From the NCBI RefSeq assembly GCF_004752005.1, contig NZ_CP038493.1, forward strand, positions 806,001 to 870,000: DNA of 64,000 nucleotides, read 5' to 3'. The DNA comes from Thalassotalea sp. HSM 43 (lineage in GTDB: Bacteria; Pseudomonadota; Gammaproteobacteria; Enterobacterales; Alteromonadaceae). This document shows, one piece after another, positions 56,243 through 64,000 of the stretch. Every line of letters starts with the position of its first letter. Position 1 is the first letter of the stretch. The notes beneath the pieces are model-generated. The model saw only the letters and a program-made list of their open reading frames with translations, searched no databases and was not told the origin of the DNA. The translations under genes were made by a program, and so were the position numbers.

Positions 56243-57157
56243 TTACTTCACTTTTTCTTCGGAGCTAAACAATGTCCATTTAACACCCAGCGCGATGGCG
56301 TAGGTAAATTCATCCTGATACAACGCACTGTTTTTGTTTTCAGCACCATGCCAAAAGCCCAATTGCGCGCCGACAAAAATCATCAATTCAGGGTTGATCA
56401 TTACTCGGTTAGCAATTGATACTTTAGAGCCAAGGTAACCCGCGTCACTTTCATAAAACGGCCTATCTGGACGGGCATATTGCTCTTGCACATCGTAAAA
56501 ATATTGTTGAGTTTTATCCGTAGTAAACGTAGGAGCAACACTAAGGAAGAATCGTGAGTCGTCAAAGAAAAGGTTATCCAAGGTGAAGGCAAATTCAGGT
56601 TGGAAAACGTAGCCGCGATGATTGATGCGTTCAAAATCTGTAGAGAATACTGAGCGTAATTGCAAATTCAGCCACAGCTCAGCTTTGTCGACTGCTGGTT
56701 TACCTTTTGCAACTGAATCACTGTTGCTGGCAGTACCAAAATCCGACAATAAAAAGCTCGCTTCCGGACCAATCTCAAACATAAAGTCTAAGTCTGGCAT
56801 ACCATCTCGAATCTTCGACTCATCAGAATCTGCGTTAAATGCGCCACCAATACTGACATCTAATTTGAAGGTTTCTTTTTCTACCGCGACCGCTTTGACA
56901 ATCGATTCATCACCGATACGAATAACGTCACCACGGTAAATTAAAAACGGTACTGGCAAAAACTTATTTTGATAATCTTCAGCGGCTGGATAAATTGGGC
57001 CTCTAAACGCGGCACTGAACAAACCCGCTTCCCAAAGAGGTTTATCTTCGGTCACATCCACAGACAAGGCACTGCCCTGATTGGCGAGACTGATGGTAGA
57101 TAGCAGACTCATACAAGCGGCAACACATAGCGAACAAATTGCTGAAATTGATTTCAT
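56243..57157 (-). CDS. MipA/OmpV family outer-membrane protein
   Basis: A 304-residue protein. Residues 1-24 form a signal peptide (MKSISAICSLCVAACMSLLST...). The beta-barrel part includes GLFSAAFRGPIYPAAEDYQNKF, a segment typical of MipA/OmpV, and ends near LGVKWTLF. The ATG at 57157 starts the signal peptide; an in-frame ATG at 57217 with a weak GAAAG before it would add 20 residues and is an alternative. MipA members act as scaffolds for murein enzymes or as outer-membrane stress proteins. An inverted repeat lies upstream. Confidence 0.82.
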   Translation of the reverse strand: MKSISAICSLCVAACMSLLSTISLANQGSALSVDVTEDKPLWEAGLFSAAFRGPIYPAAEDYQNKFLPVPFLIYRGDVIRIGDESIVKAVAVEKETFKLDVSIGGAFNADSDESKIRDGMPDLDFMFEIGPEASFLLSDFGTASNSDSVAKGKPAVDKAELWLNLQLRSVFSTDFERINHRGYVFQPEFAFTLDNLFFDDSRFFLSVAPTFTTDKTQQYFYDVQEQYARPDRPFYESDAGYLGSKVSIANRVMINPELMIFVGAQLGFWHGAENKNSALYQDEFTYAIALGVKWTLFSSEEKVK

Positions 57158-57260
57158 GAACGATGACTTATTATTATGACTTGAGTTATCTACTGCTGCT
57201 GAGAGATTGACGATCATTCTTTCGCTTTAAAAGTACGTTAGGTCAAATTTAAAGCGCAAG

Positions 57261-57279
57261 CGTTCGATTAAATCGAACG
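57261..57279. promoter_or_regulatory. 19-bp perfect inverted repeat in the divergent mipA / reductase region
   Basis: CGTTCGATT-A-AATCGAACG: the two 9-bp arms are perfectly complementary. It is 104 bases from the MipA start and 92 from the reductase start, with no T-tract. An operator for a dimeric repressor or activator is the best reading. Confidence 0.5.
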
Positions 57280-57370
57280 TGATTTTCTATATTAACCGCT
57301 ATTCACAGACAACGTTTTCATTCATCATACCCTACATCAACGCCGAATCAATTTGCTTTAAGGAATTATT

Positions 57371-57898
57371 ATGAAAATTATCGCGCTAGCAGCCACATCA
57401 AGCTCAAAATCTATTAACAAACAATTGGTGACCTACGCCGCAAATTTGGTCGAAGGCGCAACAGTAGAAGTCATCGACATTAATGATTATGAACTGCCTC
57501 TGTTTAGTGAAGATAGAGAAGCCAAACTAGGTAAACCTGAACTGGCTCAAGCATTCTTTGACAAGTTAGGCAGTGGCGATGCGATTATGATTTCTTACGC
57601 TGAACATAATGGTAGCTACACCGCGGCCTTTAAAAACTTATTTGATTGGACTTCACGCATCAATATGAAAGTCTACCAAAATAAAAAAATGATCCTTTTA
57701 GCCAGCTCACCAGGCCCAGGCGGCGCGCAAAGTGTGTTAGCGAGCGCAAGCAACTCAGCACCTTATTTTGATGGCGATGTCAAAGGCACATTTTCATTAC
57801 CAAGCTTTTACGATAACTTTGATATGCAAGCTGGAAAAATCAATGATGACGAGCTAGCCACAGCGCTATACAAAACCGTTAACCAATTGAATCAATAG
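57371..57898 (+). CDS. NADPH-dependent FMN reductase
   Basis: A 175-residue flavodoxin-fold oxidoreductase of the NADPH_FMN_red family. The N-terminal phosphate loop is AATSSSKSINKQL, the loop YAEHNGSYTAAFKNLFDW contacts flavin, and SSPGPGGAQSVL follows. Relatives reduce quinones, azo dyes or chromate. AAGGA lies seven bases before the ATG. The gene ends 17 bases before the large palindrome. Confidence 0.88.
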   Translation: MKIIALAATSSSKSINKQLVTYAANLVEGATVEVIDINDYELPLFSEDREAKLGKPELAQAFFDKLGSGDAIMISYAEHNGSYTAAFKNLFDWTSRINMKVYQNKKMILLASSPGPGGAQSVLASASNSAPYFDGDVKGTFSLPSFYDNFDMQAGKINDDELATALYKTVNQLNQ

Positions 57899-57914
57899 CT
57901 TCCAATAGATCTAG

Positions 57915-57964
57915 TTTCAAGGGGTCAGAGTTGTTGAAATTTCAACAACTCTGACCCCTTGAAA
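57915..57964. repeat. 50-bp perfect palindrome, REP-like, with GGGGTCAGAGTTG core
   Basis: Two 25-base arms, each TTTCAAGGGGTCAGAG... and complement, meet without a spacer and pair at every position. The core GGGGTCAGAGT is one I associate with dispersed palindromic repeats in marine gammaproteobacteria, often near REP-associated transposases; this link is from memory. It can form a hairpin in both transcripts and may serve as a terminator for the two convergent genes. It also supplies the last 12 codons and the stop of the phosphotransferase gene. Confidence 0.9.
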
Positions 57965-58935
57965 TGTTTAAGTGCTTGTTCGGTTTTGTTCAACATAAAT
58001 CGATTAAGCTTGGTGTGTTGCGGCGACCATCCCGCTAAAAAACGGTGGAAATCGGCCCAACACAGATCGTACAAATCACGCCACTCACGTTCTACTTGCC
58101 CGCCATCAATATCGAGTTGATAGTGCGCCATCGCAAGCTGTAAATCCTCAAAATACTGGTCTAACAGAACATTATGGTGTTGCTGTAAACCACGCTCATC
58201 AAGGCAACTGGTAAAAAAATACATAACATCTTTTACGCCGACGCCAAGGCCTGGGTATTGAAAGTCCACGGCAGCCACTTGTTGTCCATTAACATGAAAA
58301 CAAAAGTTGGCGATTTTTGCATCACCATGGACAATCGTTTGATAGCGAGCCGTATTTAGCGCATTGTCGATAGCCACCGCGCTCTGTTGTAATAAACCGG
58401 ATGCCATGGCCTGTAACTCGTCTTGGCGAGTCGCTAAATGCCAATAACAACCGATAGGCCATAACTGGTTGCTGACATTAGTTTGGCGCTCGATTAAGGC
58501 AAGACCTTTCGCATGGAAAAACGCCAGCCAGCGCAAGCAGAGCTTTATCGCATCGATGTTGTCATCCATACGTCGCACGACATAGCCAGATGCGTCCAAG
58601 TCTTCTAATAGCAGCGCCATACTCGGTAACTCACCAATACACTCATGCATGCGGGCAACGCGACAATGTTGATCAAGTAACGGCGCTATGTGTTGATAAA
58701 AAGCACGTTCCACTTGATACGATTTTAGCTTTCTTAGGTGCGAGGTTTGGGTGTTCCAGCCTCTTGGGTGAAAAACCTGTTGTGGTAACTCGACTTTTTT
58801 AATAACCATTGAGCTATTGTTGCGCGGATTGCTGTACCGGGCTATCTCACCATAACCACTCCACAGCGACTGGATGTGCTCATGCTCAGTTAAACCTGCT
58901 TGATTTAAGTATCTAGATAGCGTTGATTGTGACAT
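57925..58935 (-). CDS. Aminoglycoside/choline-kinase-like phosphotransferase
   Basis: A 336-residue protein of the protein-kinase-like fold. The catalytic loop is VHGDAKIANFC and the metal motif is AVDFQYPGLG. It most resembles the ecdysteroid/DUF1679-type phosphotransferases, which phosphorylate small molecules; the substrate is unknown. The last residues FKGSELLKFQQL and the TGA stop are encoded inside the 50-bp palindrome, so the original C-terminus may have been replaced by an inserted repeat. Confidence 0.82.
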   Translation of the reverse strand: MSQSTLSRYLNQAGLTEHEHIQSLWSGYGEIARYSNPRNNSSMVIKKVELPQQVFHPRGWNTQTSHLRKLKSYQVERAFYQHIAPLLDQHCRVARMHECIGELPSMALLLEDLDASGYVVRRMDDNIDAIKLCLRWLAFFHAKGLALIERQTNVSNQLWPIGCYWHLATRQDELQAMASGLLQQSAVAIDNALNTARYQTIVHGDAKIANFCFHVNGQQVAAVDFQYPGLGVGVKDVMYFFTSCLDERGLQQHHNVLLDQYFEDLQLAMAHYQLDIDGGQVEREWRDLYDLCWADFHRFLAGWSPQHTKLNRFMLNKTEQALKHFKGSELLKFQQL

Positions 58936-58955
58936 TAATTACCCACTGCAATAAC

Positions 58956-58981
58956 AAAGTGAAAGTGAAAGCGAAAGTGAA
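58956..58981. repeat. Short hexamer repeat, about four copies of AAAGTG
   Basis: AAAGTGAAAGTGAAAGCG, then AAAGTGAA, in the gap between the phosphotransferase start and the LysR stop. Too short to interpret. Confidence 0.7.
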
Positions 58982-59127
58982 CGTACAAGTAAAACGAAAA
59001 AGGAAACTGAAATCATATCACCGGCTAGGCTCATACTAAACATTGACGGCAAAAAATGAATATATGCACTTGGCTTGCAATATTGGCGTGTAAGCGAAAG
59101 GTAAAACCATTAAAGTCGTTAATGCCA

Positions 59128-60015
59128 TTAAAGACCTAACTGCAAACGAGGTTGAATAAACTCTATAAACACCGCAATACGTTTTGATAATGACGAGGCT
59201 TTATAGAACACCGCGTTAACTTGCTCACGTTCCGTACCGGCAATTTTATGCTTGGATAGAACGGACACCAGTCGACCATGCGCGACATCATCACGGATCA
59301 TAAATGCAGACATGCAAGCGATGCCATTGCCCGCCAGAGCTAACAAGCGTAGCGTTTCGCCACTACTGGCGGTAATGCTAGGCTCGATTTCTTTAAGGCC
59401 TTTTAGTGGCCATCGATTTAACACGCGATTATCGCTAAAACCAAGCAAATCATGACCGTTTAAATCGGCGACATGAGCTGGTACGCCGCGTTTGGCAAGA
59501 TATTCAGGGCTCGCGACAAGGTGCAATGGGCTTTTACCTAAAGGCCGAGCGTATAAGCTTGAGTCTTGCAATTTACCAATGCGAATCGCTAAATCGGTGC
59601 GCTTTTCAAGTAAATCAACGTAGCCCTCATTAGAGGTTAACTGCAATTGTATCGCCGGATAATGCTGTTGAAATTCTCGCACTAACGGCACCAATTGGTG
59701 AAACACGAACGGACTGGCGGCATCGACTCGTAACACGCCAGATGGCAACTCCCCCTTGTAGAGCAACTCCTCTTCCGCTTCTTGTAATGTATATAACCCC
59801 TGCCTGACACGTTCAACAAAAATCAGGCCTTCTTCGGTCAGTTCAACACGACGAGTGGTGCGATTTAACAAAGTGGTATTTAATTGCGTTTCAATTTTGG
59901 CGACGGAGCGCGACACTTTGGCAACTTGCATATCCAGTACATTCGCTGCCGCGGAAAAACCACCCGCGTCAACGACAGTGAGTAATATATGTAAATCATC
60001 AGAGCGGGTGATCAT
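59128..60015 (-). CDS. LysR-family transcriptional regulator
   Basis: A 295-residue regulator. The N-terminal winged helix (DDLHILLTVVDAGGFSAAANVLDMQVAKVSR) and the effector-binding domain (from about 90, with a two-lobe periplasmic-binding fold) are complete. It resembles the AaeR/DsdC-type subgroup that often controls neighbouring efflux or oxidoreductase genes. Its target is unknown; it is divergent from the VC2662-like gene across a 399-base gap. Confidence 0.93.
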   Translation of the reverse strand: MITRSDDLHILLTVVDAGGFSAAANVLDMQVAKVSRSVAKIETQLNTTLLNRTTRRVELTEEGLIFVERVRQGLYTLQEAEEELLYKGELPSGVLRVDAASPFVFHQLVPLVREFQQHYPAIQLQLTSNEGYVDLLEKRTDLAIRIGKLQDSSLYARPLGKSPLHLVASPEYLAKRGVPAHVADLNGHDLLGFSDNRVLNRWPLKGLKEIEPSITASSGETLRLLALAGNGIACMSAFMIRDDVAHGRLVSVLSKHKIAGTEREQVNAVFYKASSLSKRIAVFIEFIQPRLQLGL

Positions 60016-60414
60016 GACTAATCAAACCATAGGTGTTTTATAACGTCTGTTGTCTACTACCATAGTATTTTGCTGCCAAATCGCAACCTAGTATGCCTGC
60101 ATCAAGTAAGCTACAACGTATTTAATCATGAACCACCTATCGACGGGTAAAGTGCGCGCGTTATATAACCGCCGTATCTCAATCAACAGATATATTAATC
60201 AACATAAAAAGGCATACCCAGCAGTAACGGCATTGCCAAACATTCGCTAGCGTTGCCCAACATTAGCGATGCATCGACAAATATCAACGATTACAGTTTA
60301 TTAACACTTATTACGTTTTGATAACAGTATTTAGCGTAGCGACAACATACTATACGCCTGTTAAAAAGCATATTGCCTCGCAATCGCACTCTTCTAAAAC
60401 AATAAAGGATCGAC
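60016..60414. other. 399-bp divergent intergenic region
   Basis: No gene is credible here. It contains a tandem 20-bp direct repeat at 60233-60272, an AT-rich stretch, and AAAGGA before the ATG at 60415. The antisense open frame through this region has no recognisable product. Confidence 0.7.
60233..60272. repeat. Imperfect 20-bp tandem direct repeat
   Basis: TTGCCAAACATTCGCTAGCG is followed directly by TTGCCCAACATTAGCGATGC; 15 of 20 positions agree. It may be a pair of regulator sites on one DNA face, close to two helical turns apart. Confidence 0.7.
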
Positions 60415-60942
60415 ATGAAAAAAACCTTACTCGCCGCATCACTGTTGGCGCTAAGTACCTCTGTTTTTGCCGAAAACATCGCGCAACTTTCGCTACCAGA
60501 TACCAACCTACCTGAAGGGGATGTTAAAGGCGCTCGCCTGGCGACACTATGGGGTAAGACAGATAACGTTAAAGGCTTCGAAATCGCCTTATTTGGCCTA
60601 GCTGAAAGCAATAACTTTAGCGGCTTACATATTGGCCTTTATGGTGCACAGCGGGTTCGAAATGACTTCACTGGTGTTGCCTTATCTATCGCCAACTGGC
60701 ACGACAATAACGCCACCGGTGGTGTATTGGGCGCGGTAAATTACACCAAAAACAACATAACCGGTGCCCAGTTGGGTTTCGTTAATTACGCGGGAACCTT
60801 AAACGGCTTGCAGTTTGGTTTGATTAATGCCACAACTCGCATCAATAAAGGTGTGCAGATTGGTCTAATTAACTACGATGAGTCAGGTACCTTCGTCGAT
60901 AAAAACCTCAAGGTATTCCCTATTATCAATGCTCGTTTCTAG
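60415..60942 (+). CDS. VC2662-like surface-repeat protein
   Basis: A 175-residue exported protein. The signal peptide is MKKTLLAASLLALSTSVFA. The mature part has repeated units around G-x-Q-x-G-x-x-N (GAQLGFVNYAG, GLQFGLINAT, GVQIGLINYD), the pattern of the LA_2272-type surface-repeat family and of Vibrio VC2662. The fold and function are not known. AAAGGA precedes the ATG. Confidence 0.8.
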   Translation: MKKTLLAASLLALSTSVFAENIAQLSLPDTNLPEGDVKGARLATLWGKTDNVKGFEIALFGLAESNNFSGLHIGLYGAQRVRNDFTGVALSIANWHDNNATGGVLGAVNYTKNNITGAQLGFVNYAGTLNGLQFGLINATTRINKGVQIGLINYDESGTFVDKNLKVFPIINARF

Positions 60943-60992
60943 TCAGTGACGGGTTGAAACTAGAGCCTAGCCGACCGAAAAAATTAAGTCGC

Positions 60993-62192
60993 CTAGGCTT
61001 TATTAGGCCAAACCAAACTGATTTTAGCCCCTTGTAACTGCTCACAATTGGTTAATTCAACATGGCCTTGGTGCCAAATCATGATCTTGCGGACTATGTA
61101 CAAGCCCAGACCAAAACCGGTTTTCTCGCCACCGGCTTGTTGTTTACGAATAAATGGTTGAATAAGCTTATAGGCTTCTTTACCGACACCTGGTCCATCA
61201 TCTGCCACTGTTAACTGACATAACCCATCCTCAATATGCAATTGCACCGAGATGGTATTTTGCGCATAGCGAATGGCATTGTTGATCAAATTTTGCAACG
61301 CCCGCGCCATTGCCGGTTGATCAAAATAGGCCTGCGCTGCGGTAGAGTGAAATGCAATATCAAAACCATGCTTTTGATAACTAAACTTGTCGGCAATCTC
61401 AGCAAAAAAATCATCGACGTTATGTAACTGTTTATCCGCCATGACCTGATCATGTTCAAGTCGTTCAAACGACAGATACTCAGCCATCAATTGCTCTATT
61501 TCCTGCACATCTTTGACCAAGCGTTGGCGATGTTCACTGGCGATATCTTTGGCAACAATCTCGCTCAAAAACTTCATTCTTGCCAGTGGCGTACGAATCT
61601 CATGGGCAATGGTTCGAGACAAATCTTGGTGCATTTTGACACTGGCACTGATTTGATGAGACATTTTTTCAAAGGTTTTGGCGAGCGGATATATATTTGA
61701 ATTGGCCTTAATACCCGTATTAAGGCTATCGATGTGCTGACCAAATTGTAAGGCACTTTTCTGCAACCGACTTAAATCGCGAAACAATGGCCAAATAAAA
61801 CTTAACACCAATATCGCCAGCGCCGAATAGAACATAATGATCAGGTAAAAACCATCTTCATCTTGTGCGATAAACTGCTTATCTATTGGTCCATAGCGCA
61901 ATAACTGGCCTTGCGCATTTTTTTGATAAAAATAATGCTTCTGTTGATCATCAACCAGTTGAATCACCCGTCCAGAGCTGAGCTCTTGTTGCAAATTGCT
62001 CGGTAAGGCAATGCTACTGGTTGCAATGATATCCACTTCAGTGTTTTTTGACTCTTGAAAAACCTGTTCAATATCAATTTGATAGTTGGTACCACTATCG
62101 ACAACATTATGATAAAGCTGATTAAATAAATAGATAATCAAGCAAGCAAACAACACGATTAACGCGTATAAGCGGGTAAACTGAGACAGCAC
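60993..62192 (-). CDS. Two-component sensor histidine kinase
   Basis: A 399-residue kinase with an N-terminal membrane segment (LYALIVLFACLIIYLFNQLY), a periplasmic sensor of about 100 residues, a second membrane segment near 115-135, a HAMP-like linker, HisKA (TIAHEIRTPLARMKFLSEI) and HATPase (GFGLGLYIVRK). The layout is that of RstB-type kinases. It starts one base after the response regulator ends, so they form a pair, downstream of MipA/OmpV and DUF3019 genes. Confidence 0.93.
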   Translation of the reverse strand: MLSQFTRLYALIVLFACLIIYLFNQLYHNVVDSGTNYQIDIEQVFQESKNTEVDIIATSSIALPSNLQQELSSGRVIQLVDDQQKHYFYQKNAQGQLLRYGPIDKQFIAQDEDGFYLIIMFYSALAILVLSFIWPLFRDLSRLQKSALQFGQHIDSLNTGIKANSNIYPLAKTFEKMSHQISASVKMHQDLSRTIAHEIRTPLARMKFLSEIVAKDIASEHRQRLVKDVQEIEQLMAEYLSFERLEHDQVMADKQLHNVDDFFAEIADKFSYQKHGFDIAFHSTAAQAYFDQPAMARALQNLINNAIRYAQNTISVQLHIEDGLCQLTVADDGPGVGKEAYKLIQPFIRKQQAGGEKTGFGLGLYIVRKIMIWHQGHVELTNCEQLQGAKISLVWPNKA

Positions 62193-62193
62193 C

Positions 62194-62886
62194 TTAGCCT
62201 CCGTAACTCAGCATGTAGCCTTTACCACGAATTGCCCGAATCGAAATTGAATCGACACCTAGAGCCATTAACTTTTTACGCATTCGGGAAATAATCAAAT
62301 CAATGGCGCGGTCAAGACCATCGTATTCACGGCCAATAATTTGATGGAACAATTCATCTCGAGGCAGCACTTGTTGATGGTGCTTTGCCATCAAGTAGAG
62401 CACATCGAATTCTTGAATGGTTAGCGACACGACGTCACCGTCATAATATAAGGTCTTTTGTTTGTCATCTAGCACAAGCTCCCCTAAGCGAAGCTGAGTG
62501 CTAAGTTGTGGTTTACTGCGTCGTAACTGAGCTTTTATGCGGGCCAGCAAAATAGCCGGGTCTACCGGCTTGACAACATAATCAACGGCGCCTAATTCTA
62601 GACCATAAATCTGGTCCTTATCTTCATCCAATGCGGTAAAGAAAATCACCGGACATTCGACCCGATCCCGTAAATTATTAAATAAATCAAAACCACTGAT
62701 ATCTGGCAGCATAACATCGCAAATAATGATGTCGAATTGCTGTATGTTGAACAACATATCGACCTCTTCACCACTGCTAACATGGGTCACATCACACTGA
62801 TTAGCTCGCAAGTATTGGCAAATTAAGCTGGCTAATGGCAGATCATCTTCAATCAACAGTAATTTACATAACTGAGTCATTGTCAT
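62194..62886 (-). CDS. OmpR-family response regulator
   Basis: A 230-residue protein. The receiver domain has phospho-acceptor Asp near 58 (IICDVMLPDISGFD) and the conserved VVKPVDPAIL. A winged-helix domain follows, ending RAIRGKGYMLS. It is the cognate partner of the downstream kinase and probably acts on the MipA/DUF3019 genes of the same operon or other envelope genes. Confidence 0.95.
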   Translation of the reverse strand: MTMTQLCKLLLIEDDLPLASLICQYLRANQCDVTHVSSGEEVDMLFNIQQFDIIICDVMLPDISGFDLFNNLRDRVECPVIFFTALDEDKDQIYGLELGAVDYVVKPVDPAILLARIKAQLRRSKPQLSTQLRLGELVLDDKQKTLYYDGDVVSLTIQEFDVLYLMAKHHQQVLPRDELFHQIIGREYDGLDRAIDLIISRMRKKLMALGVDSISIRAIRGKGYMLSYGG

Positions 62887-62907
62887 ACCTTGAAACTGAG
62901 GTTTGCA

Positions 62908-63327
62908 TTAAAAAATACTCCAGCCATAACGTCGCTTCTTACGTTTGCCTACATAGGTTGCGACTTTAAACAACGCCTTAGCAATAACTAGGCTACGCGT
63001 CGTATCTTCTACCAATATGGTAGCCGTTTTTTCCGTTACCATTGGGAAATTAAATTGCTTTGCTTGATGTTTGACATAGCATTGGCGGGTTTGCGGTTGG
63101 TGTTCGACGAAGACACAAAAGCGCTCAGGTAACTGACCAATTAACGACATGGTGATTTGTTTTTGGCAATTCCCTTGCTCTGCGGCCATAACACATACCG
63201 ACGGTGTCAAAGTCAGTTCCGCTTGAATAAACTCCGGCGACTTAGCTTTCGCAACATGAGATACCAACACCGCTGAGAACAGCAATGTGGTGCGATACGT
63301 TGTTGTGATTGGCAGCCCTAGACTCAT
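62908..63327 (-). CDS. DUF3019 domain protein
   Basis: A 139-residue exported protein. A signal peptide (about 1-28) ends SHVAKAK. The DUF3019 core includes LTPSVCVMAAEQGNCQKQI and CYVKH, with four Cys that may form disulfides. The family is seen in marine Alteromonadales, next to MipA/OmpV genes and two-component systems; no function is established. Its ATG overlaps the stop of the MipA-like gene (TGATG). Confidence 0.85.
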   Translation of the reverse strand: MSLGLPITTTYRTTLLFSAVLVSHVAKAKSPEFIQAELTLTPSVCVMAAEQGNCQKQITMSLIGQLPERFCVFVEHQPQTRQCYVKHQAKQFNFPMVTEKTATILVEDTTRSLVIAKALFKVATYVGKRKKRRYGWSIF

Positions 63328-64000
63328 CAGAAGCTATACCTCACGCCAATGAAGCTCGTTTGGTAATTGTTGTCTTCAACTAACAAGCTTTTGCTGATGT
63401 TATTCCCTAAATGGGTATGCTTGAAAAAGCCCGTTAGCGACAAATAGTCAGTAAGCGGTACATCAAGCTCCACTTTGTAATAATGGTTATGACTTTGGCC
63501 GCCTGTATAGAAATCTTTTATACCACCAAGAAATGCCAACTCTTTATCTTGAAATTGATAGTAGTAGCGCACCAAATCGTCACTTTTAATGACCTTGCCC
63601 GCCTCGAAATAGATATTAAACCATTTGGTTTCGATGCCACGGCCAAGGCTAAAGTGAATTTCATAACCATGGTGAACAGCGGTGAGATCATGAAAGTAAC
63701 CGAGTCGTGTTTCAAAATAATCATTGAACACACTGACACTGATGCCGCCTAAGTAGGAAATGTCGCGTTCGACCGGTTTGAAGACTTCGCCACCATCAAT
63801 AGGAAATCGACTTGGATTAAAACCAAGTGCATCGATAACCGTCAGGTCTTCTTGTTCTTCAAAATGATGAAATAAGCCATCTTCGTTAAGAAGGCCGACT
63901 AAGTCGACGATAACATCGTCAGATTCCAGTAAACTGTAGCCAAGTGTCGTCCCTTCCCAAAAGAAACGTTCGCCATAATAGCTGATCGAAGGAAAGACAT
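63327..64000 (-). CDS. MipA/OmpV family protein, partial at its 5' end
   Basis: The frame is open to the end of the window, so the N-terminus and signal peptide lie beyond it; the GTG at 63731 is internal. The visible 223 residues form the C-terminal beta-barrel, ending SFIGVRYSF with the terminal Phe of outer-membrane proteins, and are preceded by DALGFNPSRFPIDGGE. It is the first visible gene of the operon MipA/OmpV-DUF3019-response regulator-kinase. Confidence 0.88.
   Translation of the reverse strand, partial: VFPSISYYGERFFWEGTTLGYSLLESDDVIVDLVGLLNEDGLFHHFEEQEDLTVIDALGFNPSRFPIDGGEVFKPVERDISYLGGISVSVFNDYFETRLGYFHDLTAVHHGYEIHFSLGRGIETKWFNIYFEAGKVIKSDDLVRYYYQFQDKELAFLGGIKDFYTGGQSHNHYYKVELDVPLTDYLSLTGFFKHTHLGNNISKSLLVEDNNYQTSFIGVRYSF

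Noticed and set aside
57261-57279. Terminator for the mipA-like or reductase gene
   Set aside because: It lies at the 5' ends of both genes and has no T-tract.

Overview
The window looks like a 64 kb piece of chromosome from a marine gammaproteobacterium of the Alteromonadales, most likely a Colwelliaceae / Thalassotalea-like organism. This is inferred from the gene families (MipA/OmpV-DUF3019-two-component operon, DUF2947, VC2662-like protein, GlyGly-CTERM/rhombotarget proteins, several large hybrid kinases), the moderate-to-low G+C and the gene order; no rRNA or marker comparison was possible. I saw no tRNA or rRNA genes, prophage, insertion sequence or CRISPR array. Genes are dense, and many are followed by clear hairpin-plus-T terminators.

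Layout: 1-5.3 kb holds the 3' end of an M3 peptidase, a VpsR-like AAA+ regulator with a non-canonical GAFTGA loop, and a large secreted protein of unknown function. 5.3-13.1 kb holds a fused LplT-Aas lysophospholipid recycling protein, a divergent XRE regulator, and a VIT/VWA surface protein with a GlyGly-CTERM-like tail next to a rhombotarget-type lipoprotein. 13.2-24.8 kb holds a TPR hybrid kinase, EttA, an M13 peptidase, an RRF_GI-type protein, a GDT1/MneA-type transporter, YfhL-YegQ, RdgC and a small membrane protein; a 13-copy heptamer tandem repeat lies at 20.9 kb. 24.9-29.7 kb is a phosphate-starvation block: phoR, phoB, a porin and pstS, with PHO boxes that I can read in front of phoB, the porin and pstS.

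29.7-43.4 kb holds a GcvR-like ACT protein, an M49-like lipoprotein, a DUF4382 lipoprotein with a 38-residue Asp run, thiI, the xseB-ispA-dxs isoprenoid operon, a gamma-glutamylcyclotransferase-like protein, a Sel1 protein, a SpoU methyltransferase, and dnaK-dnaJ behind a sigma-32-type promoter. 43.5-49.7 kb is a two-gene signalling operon (1,697-residue hybrid kinase plus HD-GYP response regulator). 49.9-60.9 kb holds an AraJ-like exporter, an unknown protein, a YgjP-like peptidase, DUF2947, rlmF, a thioesterase, an alpha/beta hydrolase, a MipA/OmpV protein, an FMN reductase, a phosphotransferase whose stop codon lies inside a 50-bp perfect palindrome, a LysR regulator and a VC2662-like protein. 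60.9 kb to the end is a MipA/OmpV-DUF3019-response regulator-kinase operon that runs off the window.

The strongest non-routine signals are the divergent porin/pstS pair with PHO boxes facing both ways, the palindrome that supplies the end of a gene, the heptamer array, the poly-Asp tract, and the GlyGly-CTERM-like protein with an unusual C-terminal extension. I did not find a clearly new multi-gene defence or mobile system. Start codons were moved downstream wherever a Shine-Dalgarno sequence or signal peptide pointed to an internal ATG.
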